A stretch of 64,000 bases of DNA from Lachnospiraceae bacterium (GTDB lineage Bacteria > Bacillota > Clostridia > Lachnospirales > Lachnospiraceae). The notes under the pieces were generated by a model. The model ran no database searches. It saw only the letters and a program-made list of their open reading frames with translations, and was not told the origin of the DNA. The stretch covers positions 240,869 through 304,868 of the forward strand of contig CAJTHM010000004.1 of NCBI GenBank assembly GCA_910576125.1. The letters are read 5' to 3'. Numbering within the stretch: the first letter of the stretch is position 1; every line of letters starts with the position of its first letter. This document shows, in pieces, positions 1 through 7,939 of the stretch. A program made the translations under genes and the position numbers.

Positions 1-522
1 AATGACACCTATCATGTGTCCGTTAGGAATACGGGCAGTAAAGGCTATAATTGGCGTTACGGCTATATACAAAAATAAGGTATTAAGGGTAATCTGTATC
101 AAAGCCTGTATTACGACTGTTACCGAAAATCCCGGAAAACCAACAAGTAATTCCGCAGCGACAGTAAAAACGGTACTTGCTATACCTAAAAATACGGACA
201 GGAAACCACAAACAATCAGTTTTCCACCAATCAATGCAGGGTAGGAAATAGGTATTGTCATAATGCTTTTTAAGGTATCATCTGATTTTTCACGAGCAAT
301 AATATATCCTGCAATCAGAGTAATACACATAGGAAAGATTGTTGTCGTATTGTTTTGAATAACCCGCTCTACCAAATGCGGAAACGTCCAAACTGTATCG
401 TCTAATGCGATAGAGCTAAAAAGAGTAATTCCGACAGAAAGAAGCATTAACAGAATACCTGCCCAAATGATATGGTATCTCTTGAGCTTCCATATTTCCG
501 TTTTGACAATTCGGTACATCAT
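1..522 (-). CDS. ABC-2 type permease of a lantibiotic-immunity exporter (partial)
   Basis: Membrane subunit of an antimicrobial-peptide immunity ABC exporter, cut by the window edge, so only the first 174 codons are visible. The start (MMYRIVKTEIWKLKRYH) is a basic amphipathic helix followed by hydrophobic segments such as IIWAGILLMLLS and MCITLIAGYII, the usual plan of MutE/EpiE/BcrB-like permeases. The motif REKSDDTLKSIMTIPIS resembles the cytoplasmic loop that docks on the ATPase. Its ATG overlaps the stop codon of the upstream permease gene (ATGA), so translation is coupled. The substrate (lantibiotic, bacitracin or other) cannot be told from sequence. Confidence 0.8.
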   Translation of the reverse strand, partial: MMYRIVKTEIWKLKRYHIIWAGILLMLLSVGITLFSSIALDDTVWTFPHLVERVIQNNTTTIFPMCITLIAGYIIAREKSDDTLKSIMTIPISYPALIGGKLIVCGFLSVFLGIASTVFTVAAELLVGFPGFSVTVVIQALIQITLNTLFLYIAVTPIIAFTARIPNGHMIGVI

Positions 523-1307
523 TGTTCCCCCCTTTTCTTATATAAGAAACTTATCAAAGAGATTGATATAACAGTCATTATCCCTAAAATGACAACCGTT
601 TGAATTGTTGACGGAATAATGGTTTTAAGAGCCGTTATGTTTAGTGGAAATCCGTGTTTTTCCATATCTCCCGCACCCCAGAGCGTAGTAAGCGGAATAG
701 GCAAAAGCCAGCATAACCATTTAGGTAATACCCCGAACATAGTTTCAACAGTAAGGCTTGCCACACTGTAAAACACACATAACAAAATAGAAAAGATATA
801 TGTCCGGCTAAAGAAAACAACCAGTACAATTATCGGTAAAGTTCCTGCTGTTATAAAAATGCCTAATTCGATTGCAACAAATAGTTTATAGGCAATTCCA
901 TATACTTCCATCGAAAAACTTCCACAAACAACGGTGGCAAGCATAGAAGCCAGACAAAAGATAATTCCAAAAATAAACAGAACAATGATTTTTGCTATAA
1001 TCATCTGGGTGCTTGTTACCGGGATTGTGCGTAAGTTTTTGAACGTGTCATTGTCACGCTCCATAAAAAACAGCATTGCCGCAATAACTCCAATGACACA
1101 AGGCAAGAGAAAGATAACGCCATATCCCATGACCATATTAAATAGCCCGTCAAAGAGGTCTGCTTTATTCGGGTACTTTTCTAACATTCTCGGTGTCGCC
1201 ATCATAAATGTGATAGGAACTGGGAATAGAAATGCAGACAAAAAGACAAAAGGGATAAATTTCTTCCGTTTCAATTTCAAAAATTCGCATTTGATTAGTT
1301 TAAGCAA
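519..1307 (-). CDS. ABC-2 type permease, lantibiotic-immunity family
   Basis: Full-length 262-aa permease, the paralogue of the partial gene beside it; the two probably form a heteromeric membrane domain served by the ATPase upstream. About six hydrophobic segments are visible (for example FLSAFLFPVPITFMMA near residue 25 and IIVLFIFGIIFCLASMLAT near 110). The loop MERDNDTFKNLRTIPVTST is equivalent to the DDTLKSIMTIPIS loop of its neighbour. Start is a TTG (MLKLIKCEF) overlapping the 3' end of the ATPase gene by 8 bp, preceded by GGGGGCGAAGGA. The operon order ATPase-permease-permease behind a two-component system is typical of lanFEG/bcr-type immunity loci. Confidence 0.82.
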   Translation of the reverse strand: MLKLIKCEFLKLKRKKFIPFVFLSAFLFPVPITFMMATPRMLEKYPNKADLFDGLFNMVMGYGVIFLLPCVIGVIAAMLFFMERDNDTFKNLRTIPVTSTQMIIAKIIVLFIFGIIFCLASMLATVVCGSFSMEVYGIAYKLFVAIELGIFITAGTLPIIVLVVFFSRTYIFSILLCVFYSVASLTVETMFGVLPKWLCWLLPIPLTTLWGAGDMEKHGFPLNITALKTIIPSTIQTVVILGIMTVISISLISFLYKKRGEQ

Positions 1308-2226
1308 TTCCTTCGCCCCCTGTCACACGCTTGAAGTAATCTTCAAGACTTTCTTCACAAGTATGCGCCTCCGATACCTCCAATCCGTTTTCTACAAAGG
1401 CAGTTACAATTTTCCCCACAGGCAGATCAAGGTTGTGCAGGCGCAGATTGTGGTCGTCCTGTATGGAAAAATGGTTTTCATGGAAATTGCGTTCCAAAAT
1501 TCTTGCCGCCTGTGCAGTATCAGAGAGCGTAAACCGGATATGCTTACTGCTTTTTTGCTCCAGCTCAGCAAGGCTTTCTTCTTCCAGCAATGCGCCGTGG
1601 TCGATAATTCCAATATCGTCAGCCAGCAAGGAAATCTCCGAAAGAATGTGACTGGAAATCAAAATGGTTTTTCCTCTTGCGTCGCAAAGCTCCCGAATAA
1701 AGGAGCGTACTTCTGCAATACCGATGGGATCGAGACCGTTGATCGGCTCATCCAAAATTAAAAGTTCAGGATCGTGCATAACAGCAAGGGCGATGGCAAG
1801 CCGCTGCTTCATACCAAGAGAATACTGGGAAAAGAGCTTTTTATCTTTGTAGGGCAGTCCTACCAAATCCAGAGCGTCTTTGATGGCATGATTGTTTGGT
1901 ACGCCCCGCAGAGTAGCAAAGATACGCAGGTTCTCTGTGCCGGTCAGATTGGGATAAAAGCCAGGGGACTCAATCAGGCTGCCAATACGGGGCAACAATT
2001 TCTTTTCATTCCCCTGCAAGGGCTTTCCCCAGATTTTGACCTCTCCGGAAGTCGGCTTCGTTAAGCCCAACAGCATTTTCATAGTAGTGGTTTTTCCGGC
2101 TCCGTTTCTGCCAAGCAGACCATAAATTCTCCCACGCTTCACATGGATATTTAAGTCAGCCACACTCTTTTGTGAGCCGTATTGCTTCGTCAGATTTTTT
2201 GTTTCAATGATGTAATTTGTATCCAT
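1300..2226 (-). CDS. ABC transporter ATP-binding protein (BcrA/LanF-like)
   Basis: Cytoplasmic ATPase of the exporter, 308 aa. Walker A is GRNGAGKTT near residue 39, the signature region reads YSLGMKQRLAIALAVM, Walker B is LLILDEP, and the switch histidine lies in ILISSHILSE. The signature is SLGMK instead of LSGGQ, which is usual in BcrA/LanF subunits. The start ATG at 2226 (MDTNYIIETKNL) is chosen because AGGAGG lies 8 nt upstream; a longer in-frame start has no ribosome site. An array of four 8-bp repeats lies 40-80 bp upstream (see operator), so this gene probably starts the inducible transporter transcript. Confidence 0.9.
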   Translation of the reverse strand: MDTNYIIETKNLTKQYGSQKSVADLNIHVKRGRIYGLLGRNGAGKTTTMKMLLGLTKPTSGEVKIWGKPLQGNEKKLLPRIGSLIESPGFYPNLTGTENLRIFATLRGVPNNHAIKDALDLVGLPYKDKKLFSQYSLGMKQRLAIALAVMHDPELLILDEPINGLDPIGIAEVRSFIRELCDARGKTILISSHILSEISLLADDIGIIDHGALLEEESLAELEQKSSKHIRFTLSDTAQAARILERNFHENHFSIQDDHNLRLHNLDLPVGKIVTAFVENGLEVSEAHTCEESLEDYFKRVTGGEGIA

Positions 2227-2252
2227 ATTCAAAACCTCCTGTTCTGTAAGGT

Positions 2253-2306
2253 ATTCTATCACGCCAACCTTGCATTAACCTTGCCGCAACCTTGCATTAA
2301 CCTTGC
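2253..2306 (-). promoter_or_regulatory. Response-regulator operator: four AACCTTGC repeats at exact 11-bp period, plus -10 box
   Basis: AACCTTGC occurs at 2266, 2277, 2288 and 2299, one DNA helical turn apart. A minus-strand -10 like TAGAAT lies at 2258-2253, so the nearest repeats cover the -35 region. In-phase direct repeats of this kind are typical OmpR/PhoB-family sites. The adjacent response regulator is the obvious candidate binder (inference). Confidence 0.7.
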
Positions 2307-2361
2307 AATTTGAAATCCGGCAAAAATGACAAAGGTTCCCGCCATAAAGACGGGAACCCGC

Positions 2362-3279
2362 TTAAATCTCCAAAGGAAAAAGCAACATAAATTCAGTTCC
2401 TTCTCCCGGAAAGCTTTCAACTGTTATGCTTCCACCCATCTTTTCTACAAGCTGATGGACAATAGAAAGACCAAGTCCGCTGCCTTTTTCGGAGCGTCCT
2501 TTATCACACTTATATAGCCGTTCAAATATGTGTTTCAAATCGTCTTTCTCAATTCCTACTCCATTATCCGCCAGCAGCAGCTCCATGTTATTTTCCTTCT
2601 TTGACAGGACAATTTTGATTTTGTCTGCATGGCTGTGAGCGATTACATTTTGAATGAGATTGTTGACGATCCTCATATAGCTGTCCATATCCAATCTTAC
2701 CCGGACAGGCTGTTCGGGAATATCAATGTCATAATCAACCTGTTTATCCTCAAAAATCGGTATCCAGTCAATCAGGATATTTCTTGTCAGCTCTGCGGCC
2801 TCAACGCTCTGGATTTCTAAAGCAAACTCGTTAGAATTTAACTTGAACCAGTCAAAGAGCACATCAATATATTCTTTCAGATCATGGGCTTTCCGTCGGG
2901 CGGTTTCAATATAATCATCCCGGTCTTTTCCTGTGACCAGTCCTTTGTGTGCAGCGTCAAGATACCCAATCAGAGTGGTAAGGGGCGTTCGCACATCATG
3001 GGAAAGGCTCGTCATAAGCTGGCGGTTGGTTTCCTCTGTCTGCCGTACAGTTGAAAGTCTGCTTTCATAGGACACAACGATCTCATTGATTTCATAGGCA
3101 AGAGGTGCTGTCAGTTCATTTGTTGCAGACAGAATACGCCGGTTGCCATTTCCGTTTTTCACATCAACCAGCACATCGGTCATTTCTGCTATTTGTTTTT
3201 TTACGCGCCGAACGAGAACGATGGAGGTCAGCACAGCCAAAACAGCAATCACAATGGACAAGAAAACGATGATTTCCAT
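2362..3279 (-). CDS. Sensor histidine kinase
   Basis: Membrane sensor kinase of 305 aa with one N-terminal membrane helix (VFLSIVIAVLAVLTSIVLV) and almost no extracellular part, like intramembrane-sensing kinases paired with peptide-resistance transporters. The H box is SLSHDVRTPLTTLIGYLDAA (phosphoacceptor His), with N box NNLIQNVIAHS and G boxes DNGVGIEKDD and GSGLGLSIVHQL, so it should be active. ATG at 3279 has GGAGG 10 nt upstream. It lies directly downstream of its response regulator and upstream of the transporter genes. It is expected to phosphorylate the adjacent regulator when the exporter substrate is present. Confidence 0.9.
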   Translation of the reverse strand: MEIIVFLSIVIAVLAVLTSIVLVRRVKKQIAEMTDVLVDVKNGNGNRRILSATNELTAPLAYEINEIVVSYESRLSTVRQTEETNRQLMTSLSHDVRTPLTTLIGYLDAAHKGLVTGKDRDDYIETARRKAHDLKEYIDVLFDWFKLNSNEFALEIQSVEAAELTRNILIDWIPIFEDKQVDYDIDIPEQPVRVRLDMDSYMRIVNNLIQNVIAHSHADKIKIVLSKKENNMELLLADNGVGIEKDDLKHIFERLYKCDKGRSEKGSGLGLSIVHQLVEKMGGSITVESFPGEGTEFMLLFPLEI

Positions 3280-3284
3280 GCTGG

Positions 3285-3977
3285 CTACACCTCCTTATTA
3301 AACCGGTAGCCAATCCCTTTGACCGTTTGTATATATTTTGGGCTTGAAGGATTGACTTCTAATTTTTTACGAAGCCGACTGATAATCGCCATAATGTTAC
3401 TGTCGTCATAGAAATATTCTTCGCCCCAAACTTCCTCATAAATCTGCTGTTTTGTCAAAATTTTTCCTTGATGCTTTGCACAGTACAGGAGCAGATCAAA
3501 TTCCTTTGGCGGAAGTTCAAAAGTGCCATTTTCCGTCGTAACAGAACGATTTTCAAGGTCAATTTGCAATCCATCAAAATCCAGTTTTTGCACAGCTCCG
3601 GCTTGATGATTAAAGCGGGTGTAGCGGCGAATGAGGGACGCAATACGGGCAATCAGTTCGTCCATATCAAACGGTTTTGTCAGATAATCGTCCGCCCCGG
3701 CCCGTAAGCCCCGCACTTTAGAAATGCTGTCATTTTTGGATGTAAACATCAAAATCGGCAGGCTGTTCTCTTTGCGGATTTCTTCCAGCGTTTCAAAGCC
3801 ATCCATACCGGGCATCATCACATCCAGCACCACAAGCTGATACTCCTGCTCTTTTAATTTCTGCAAGCCCTCTTTTCCGGTATTACAAAAATCGGCTTCT
3901 ATATGTTCCGATTGTACGCTGCGTTTAATCAAAGCGCACAGTTCTCTGTCATCATCTATAATCAAAATTTTATTCAT
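3285..3977 (-). CDS. OmpR/PhoB-family response regulator
   Basis: DNA-binding response regulator, 230 aa. The receiver domain starts MNKILIIDDDRELC, with phosphoacceptor Asp in LVVLDVMMPGMDG, the conserved Thr/Ser region LMFTSKN and Lys in LTKPFD. The C-terminal winged helix includes RYTRF and ends VKGIGYRFNKEV. The chosen start (3977) has GGAG before it; longer in-frame starts run into the preceding HTH gene. Its probable target is the array of four 11-bp-phased repeats upstream of the ATPase gene. Confidence 0.9.
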   Translation of the reverse strand: MNKILIIDDDRELCALIKRSVQSEHIEADFCNTGKEGLQKLKEQEYQLVVLDVMMPGMDGFETLEEIRKENSLPILMFTSKNDSISKVRGLRAGADDYLTKPFDMDELIARIASLIRRYTRFNHQAGAVQKLDFDGLQIDLENRSVTTENGTFELPPKEFDLLLYCAKHQGKILTKQQIYEEVWGEEYFYDDSNIMAIISRLRKKLEVNPSSPKYIQTVKGIGYRFNKEV

Positions 3978-4158
3978 GGCGCAGCTCCTTCCCTTGTCTT
4001 GTCCGCCCATCAATCGGCTTCTCCGCAGTTTTAGGGATCAGCCAAACACCAGCCATTTTCACGGCGCCGTGGATACGCCCACCGGCACAATAATAATTTA
4101 CCCTACGAGGTGTCACGCCCCACTTTTCGGCGGCCTCTTTCAATGTCATATAGTCCAT
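3970..4158 (-). CDS. Small helix-turn-helix protein (MerR/excisionase-like)
   Basis: A 62-aa protein, MDYMTLKEAAEKWGVTPRRVNYYCAGGRI..., a single winged-helix DNA-binding domain of the MerR/Xis class (LKEAAEKWGV followed by the recognition helix RRVNYYCAGGRI and the wing GVWLIP). It is the first gene of the two-component operon and overlaps the regulator gene by 8 bp (ATGAATAA). Proteins like this often precede two-component immunity loci on mobile elements. Whether it controls the operon or DNA excision cannot be decided here. Confidence 0.75.
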   Translation of the reverse strand: MDYMTLKEAAEKWGVTPRRVNYYCAGGRIHGAVKMAGVWLIPKTAEKPIDGRTRQGKELRHE

Positions 4159-4178
4159 TTCGCACCTCCACAGAATAC

Positions 4179-4207
4179 ATTATAGTTCTTTATCTCGAAT
4201 AGTACAA
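4179..4207 (-). promoter_or_regulatory. SigmaA-type promoter of the HTH/two-component operon
   Basis: On the minus strand TTGTAC (4207-4202) and TATAAT (4184-4179) are separated by 17 bp, 20 bp ahead of the HTH gene start. Confidence 0.6.
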
Positions 4208-4311
4208 GTTGGAGGCTGCACATTGATGAAATGAAATACTACTTTATGTAAAATTCCATTACATTCTCATAATCCAACCCGAAATGTACAATGATATAGG
4301 GTGATATGAGA

Positions 4312-4670
4312 ATGAACCAAGATGAAAGAAGGTTTGACTTTCACGGCCTCGGGGCGGCTCTCAAAAGAGCCAGAGAAGAAAAGGCTGGACGCAAGCCTAT
4401 GTTGCGGAATTAGTAGACCGTGACTCCCGTACCATTATGAATATTGAGAACAAAGGTCAGTATCCCAGCTTCGACCTTTTTGTTAAACTCATTACCATGT
4501 TTGACGTTTCAGTTGACCAGTTTATTCATGCGGACGGAGGGGCAAGGTCAAGCTCTTGCAGAAAGCACATTGATGTACTTCTAAACTCCATGAATGAAAA
4601 AGAGCTTGTCGTGATAGAAGCCACAGCCGAAGGCATTAAGAAAGCCAGAGAAACGGAGGTTCCAGAATAA
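4312..4670 (+). pseudogene. XRE-family regulator, frameshifted copy
   Basis: Relic of the Cro/CI-type regulator whose intact copy is at 21064-21423. The reading frame from ATG 4312 (MNQDERRFDFHGLGAALKRAREE) breaks at about 4380, where one A appears to be missing from an A run, and then hits a stop. With one base restored the protein continues GWTQAYVAELVDRDSRTI and through IENKGQYPSFDLF to the end. An internal ATG at 4437 leaves only the 77-aa C-terminal part, without the helix-turn-helix. A sequencing error cannot be excluded, but if real this ICE relic lacks its regulator. Confidence 0.75.
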
Positions 4671-4812
4671 GGGCCTCTGTTTTTTGCGCCATTTTAGGGG
4701 CTGCCGCTAAGTGGCAAGCAGGGCAACTGTAGCCACAGTTGCTATTTTTGACGTTCCGGCCTTCCGGCCAGAACGCAAAAATCTGCTTGTTGGGGAGCCT
4801 CCCCAAACCCGG

Positions 4813-4835
4813 CTTCGGACCAACTTGGCCCGAAA
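4813..4835. repeat. ICE palindrome copy 1
   Basis: Arms CTTCGGACCA and TGGCCCGAAA; downstream of the relic relaxase gene, with one mismatch in the left arm. Confidence 0.75.
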
Positions 4836-4870
4836 TGTCAGCGTCGCTTTGCTCCTTATTTTCACACCCC

Positions 4871-6274
4871 CTAACGTTCCTGCTCCTTCTCCCTGCCCGG
4901 CTCCGCATAGCCCGGCAGATAATCAATGTTCGCCTTTACCGCCGTGACCTCCCGCATTTCCTCCCGGGCCTTCCGGTACTCGGCATAGAGCTTCTTTTTC
5001 TTCTCCGCCAGCTCCCGGCCTTCCTCCTTCAGCTCGTCCATCTTTGGCAGCTTCGCCCCGCCCAGAATCCGCTTGAAGTCGGCGCAGGCCGCCCGGTAGA
5101 GTTCAATGTCTCCCTCATGCTCCGCAAGGAACTTCCGGCTGTATTTCCGGGCCTTGTATTCCTGGAACACCGGCCGGGTCCTGGCATACTGGACCGTGGC
5201 TGCCTTCAATTCCTTGTTGGTCTGGAGGGCTGCCTCGGCGCTCTTGATCTGGTCGGAAAGCGTGTGGAAACGCTCCGTGGCCTCCGCCGCTTTCTTTTCC
5301 AGCTGCCCATACTCCATCAAATCATTTTCCTGCAAAAAAGCCAGGGCGGCGGCCATCTGTTTCAGGTTGAAAACCTTGGCCCACCGCTCATACCCCGGCC
5401 CCTTCCCCTGGAGCCTGGATTGAATGTCGATAATCAGGTTGACCCTTTGGCCGGGCTGGCCCGTGCCTGTTCGGGAGCCAGACAGCGCCGCCTCTATATC
5501 CTTCTGGCTATAGCCCTTCCCCAGCGTGGAGGAACGCAGACGGGTAAACCGTTCCTGGCCGGGAGCTCGGAAACTGATTGCGCCCCGCTGCTGCTTTACC
5601 TCATAGCCGGACTGCTCCATAAGGGAGAAAAAGGCGGCAAGGTCGGAGGGCTGTTTTTCAAGGGCCGCGTCAATGGCGGCGCACAGCTTCTGCTGGAAGG
5701 TAAGCGGTCTTTCCCGGCCCTTGGCCCATTCCCCGTAGTTCCTGTATTTCCCCTGGCTTTTTGGCTTCGGCTGCTTCACGACAGAGAGGCCGTTTTCCAG
5801 ACAGAGGGTGTCGGACAGCCGCCCGAGGGCACGGCCGGAGCCGAGGAAATCCCGGTATTTATGGGTACAGTCAAGGGTAGTGGAATTGTAATAAATGTGG
5901 TTATGGATATGGGCCTTGTCGGTGTGGGTGGTGACGATGAACTGGTGCTTTCCCTTTGTCCACCGCATAGCCAGCTCATAGCCGATACGGTTGGCGTCCT
6001 CCGGCTCAATCTCCCCGGGGAGGAAGGACTGGCGTATCTGATAGCACAGCACATCCTTATCTGTTCCCTGCTCCCGGCCCGTGGCGGCTTTGTACCTGCT
6101 TTTCCACAAGAGAAATTCAGCGTCTACCGTGGCCGGGTCACATTCATAGGCAGAGATATATTTTCCTTCCTCCGTCTTGACCGGGTTCTTTCCGTAGTCG
6201 GTACAGTCCTTTATGGACTGCGCGATAGATAGCCCCGGCGTGGTCTTGCGTTTCATCAGCCGCGTGGTCGCTAT
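4871..6274 (-). CDS. Conjugative relaxase of the ICE relic
   Basis: DNA relaxase that nicks oriT and leads the strand in conjugation. The catalytic centre shows the histidine cluster THTDKAHIHNHIYYNSTTLD and an N-terminal Tyr region KDCTDYGKNPVKTEEG, followed by the fold segment FRDFLGSG-type (KYRDFLGSGRALGRLSDTLC). The C terminus is charged and coiled. The protein family normally starts MATTRL; here the in-frame codons are ATA-GCG-ACC-ACG-CGG-CTG with AAGGAGG 8 nt before the ATA, so I set the start at the ATA (6274). The first in-frame ATG is six codons later, at 6256. Very similar to 21625-23028; it looks intact. Confidence 0.85.
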   Translation of the reverse strand: MATTRLMKRKTTPGLSIAQSIKDCTDYGKNPVKTEEGKYISAYECDPATVDAEFLLWKSRYKAATGREQGTDKDVLCYQIRQSFLPGEIEPEDANRIGYELAMRWTKGKHQFIVTTHTDKAHIHNHIYYNSTTLDCTHKYRDFLGSGRALGRLSDTLCLENGLSVVKQPKPKSQGKYRNYGEWAKGRERPLTFQQKLCAAIDAALEKQPSDLAAFFSLMEQSGYEVKQQRGAISFRAPGQERFTRLRSSTLGKGYSQKDIEAALSGSRTGTGQPGQRVNLIIDIQSRLQGKGPGYERWAKVFNLKQMAAALAFLQENDLMEYGQLEKKAAEATERFHTLSDQIKSAEAALQTNKELKAATVQYARTRPVFQEYKARKYSRKFLAEHEGDIELYRAACADFKRILGGAKLPKMDELKEEGRELAEKKKKLYAEYRKAREEMREVTAVKANIDYLPGYAEPGREKEQER

Positions 6275-6293
6275 GGTCCATCCCTCCTTCCCG

Positions 6294-6316
6294 CCTCGGG
6301 CCAGATTGGCCCGAAG
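6294..6316. repeat. ICE palindrome copy 2
   Basis: Arms CCTCGGGCCA and TGGCCCGAAG, directly upstream of the relaxase ribosome site. Confidence 0.8.
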
Positions 6317-6334
6317 CGTCATAAACAGAAAAGA

Positions 6335-6367
6335 GAGGGGCGCAGGCCACAAAAGGCCCCGCCCCTC
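6335..6367 (-). terminator. Hairpin between mobC and relaxase (relic)
   Basis: GAGGGGCG and GGCC pair with GGCC and CGCCCCTC around ACAAAA, immediately after the mobC stop codon. There is no long T run, so it may be a processing or pausing hairpin. Confidence 0.55.
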
Positions 6368-6371
6368 CATC

Positions 6372-6716
6372 TTATTTTTCCACCAGGGCAGCCAGCTCCT
6401 TCAACACCCCGGACAGCTGCCCCCACAGCTTTTCATAGTCCTCTTTCAGCCCGTCAATCTCTTCCGGGTACAGCCCGTAGGTGTGGGCGTGGACGGCTAT
6501 CTGGTTCAGATTGTTGGAGCACCGCCGCTGCAAGGAGACCAGCTCCCGGACGGGCGCAAGATCCACATGGAGGATATAGCCGTTCAGGGCCATCTTCCGC
6601 ATATAGGCCCCGGCGTTGGAAATGCCGGCCTCGGCCATACGCCCGTGTATCTGGGCCAGCTCGTCCGCCGTCACCATCACGTTCAGGTGCCTGTCCCGTT
6701 TCCTCCCTGCCGTCAG
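6372..6716 (-). CDS. mobC: MobC-like relaxosome protein (relic)
   Basis: Accessory oriT-binding protein with a ribbon-helix-helix N terminus. The recognisable core is VTADELAQIHGRMAEAGI then AYMRKMALNGYILHVDL, the BMC/MobC family pattern. An ATG/GTG start at 6677/6680 would cut the beta strand HLNVMVTADEL. Reading upstream in frame adds LTAGRKRDRHLN and reaches a CTG that overlaps the previous gene's TGA stop (CTGA) behind GGGAGGAACG, so I set the start at 6716. The C terminus (LKEDYEKLWGQLSGVLKEL) is a likely coiled coil. Works with the relaxase gene just downstream. Confidence 0.8.
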   Translation of the reverse strand: MTAGRKRDRHLNVMVTADELAQIHGRMAEAGISNAGAYMRKMALNGYILHVDLAPVRELVSLQRRCSNNLNQIAVHAHTYGLYPEEIDGLKEDYEKLWGQLSGVLKELAALVEK

Positions 6717-6898
6717 CGTTCCTCCCGTTCCCGGCTCCGCTTTGGGGCGGGCGGCTCCTTCACCCGGTCAAGCGCCTTTTCCTCCGGCCTCTGGGGGAGC
6801 GGCAAAGGCGGGAGGTTATTCAGTATGCCGTCCAGCATGTTCCCGTTCTGTTCCTCCGTAAGCTCCGCAGTCAATAAGGGATTGTCTCTCTCGTTCAT
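6713..6898 (-). CDS. Small DUF4316-like mobile-element protein (relic copy)
   Basis: A 61-aa protein with the motif LTEEQNGNMLDGILNNLP, which resembles the DUF4316 family found next to YodL-like genes in Tn1549-type ICEs. The C terminus is basic and proline-rich (KEPPAPKRSREREER). Function unknown. It sits between the YodL-like gene and mobC and is translationally coupled to mobC by a TGA/CTG overlap. A near-identical copy lies at 24989-25174. Confidence 0.65.
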   Translation of the reverse strand: MNERDNPLLTAELTEEQNGNMLDGILNNLPPLPLPQRPEEKALDRVKEPPAPKRSREREER

Positions 6899-6906
6899 AG
6901 ATCCTC

Positions 6907-7205
6907 CTATCTGTCCTCATGGGACTTCCCTGTTTTCTGTCTCCCCGGCTCCTTTGACGGTTCCGGCCTTCTGGCCGCCTCCTTCAGCTGCCCGGTGATG
7001 GACGGCCGCCCCGCCCGGTCCGGGTTGTGGCTGGATGGCTTGAGCTCATAATCATACATCTGCTTTTCAGTCAGCGGCTTTCCATAGATCAGCTCGCCCC
7101 ACGCCAGCATGTTCCCGCCCTCCACCGGAATCCTCTCGTCATAGTTGAATATCTCTATGGGCCCGTTGCCCAGCGGCTTCGGGTAGGTCCCTATGTCCAC
7201 CGGCC
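6907..7205 (-). pseudogene. YodL-like ICE protein, 5'-truncated
   Basis: C-terminal 99 codons (from RPVDIGTYPKPLGNGPIEIF to the end) of the protein encoded in full at 25183-25776. The coding match stops at about 7205, right after the RPVD codons, where the sequence turns into an ABC ATPase fragment on the other strand. No start codon remains, so it should be dead. Confidence 0.8.
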
Positions 7206-7387
7206 TTTTTAATGGCTTAGATAAACAAGGTGTAGCACAAATAAAACAATTGCTTTTAGAATTAAAGTCTCCGAACAGGCTTATTTTGCTTACGAGCCAT
7301 ATTGCTGGTGATATTGAGGAACTGTCAGATGTTATTTTTGAATTTTCAGCAGGAAAGATTGTTCCTGTGACTCTGTGTAGATTGTAG
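7206..7387 (+). pseudogene. ABC transporter ATPase, C-terminal fragment
   Basis: The plus strand reads FNGLDKQGVAQIKQLLLEL then ILLTSHIAGDIEELSDVIFEF: the D-loop (GLD), the switch histidine (TSH) and the usual C-terminal end of an ABC ATPase. Everything upstream of the D-loop is missing, because the fragment is joined tail to tail with the truncated YodL-like gene. It does not derive from the ATPase at 1300-2226, whose equivalent segment differs. Confidence 0.75.
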
Positions 7388-7939
7388 TTTTCTTGAATTA
7401 TGTGGACTTTGTGTATAGATAAGTTTCTGAAACAGTAGCCCAACAGGGTACATCTATAGTACTACTTATAGTTTTAATAAAACCTCCACTTATTGGGGAG
7501 AAGCATTAAGCACTTAGGAAAAGCCCAAGTGCTTTTTGTGTTCTATTAAAAGCAACAATGCAGAAGAGGGGGTATGCAAAGAAGAATATTGCTTGTTTTT
7601 GGCAGCGGGTTATCCTAACGGAAGAATCAGCTGTCTTTTTTATTTTCAGTAACTACCAACAAAGCATAGAAAGAATGAGGTATCATTGCAGACAAGGGAA
7701 TGTCAGCAGATTATCTCTAAAATCAAGTCAGAAAGCCGAGAAAACACTCCCCCACAATCCACTTTCCCTAATGCCGAAAATGAAAGCGGGGGCGGTATGG
7801 AATGACAAGAGCCAAGAAACTGAAAAGCCCAAGTAATGAATTCACCCCATTTACGGGGTGCGCACATACCACCAGAGGTGGTATGTGCGCTCTCCGAGGG
7901 GCAAGTTTCACTTGCATGGACTCCTGCGGAGGGCGTTGT
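7388..7939. other. Intergenic debris before the broken IS66
   Basis: No convincing gene. It holds a terminator-like hairpin at 7506-7537 (AAGCACTT and AAGTGCTT followed by TTTTT), a small CACCCC/GGGGTG hairpin at about 7843-7860 and the strong 14-bp hairpin at 7860-7890. The junction to IS66 coding sequence is at about 7938. Confidence 0.5.
7860..7890. repeat. Perfect 14-bp inverted repeat, 3-nt loop
   Basis: GCGCACATACCACC (7860-7873), AGA, GGTGGTATGTGCGC (7877-7890). It lies 50 bp from the broken edge of the IS66 gene. Confidence 0.8.

Larger units (their letters stand above)
4312..7205. mobile_element. Relic of a Tn1549-family ICE (regulator-relaxase-mobC module)
   Basis: This block repeats, in the same order and orientation and with very similar sequence, the region 21064-25478 of the large ICE, minus the caspase-like gene. 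It ends abruptly inside the YodL-like gene at about 7205, where unrelated DNA begins. None of the type IV secretion genes follow, so it is a deletion remnant or the fused end of a second related ICE. Two copies of the ICE palindrome (4813, 6294) are retained. Confidence 0.75.

Noticed and set aside
934..1761. 275-codon plus-strand frame opposite the ABC permease and ATPase genes.
   Set aside because: Overlaps two well-supported minus-strand genes and has no motif.
4739..6232. 497-codon plus-strand open frame opposite the relic relaxase (and similar frames opposite 21436-23073).
   Set aside because: Leu/Pro/Gly-rich shadow of a GC-rich gene; no ribosome site and no family features, while the minus strand codes a clear relaxase.
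7558..7836. 92-codon plus-strand frame before the broken IS66.
   Set aside because: No convincing ribosome site or similarity; lies in junction debris.
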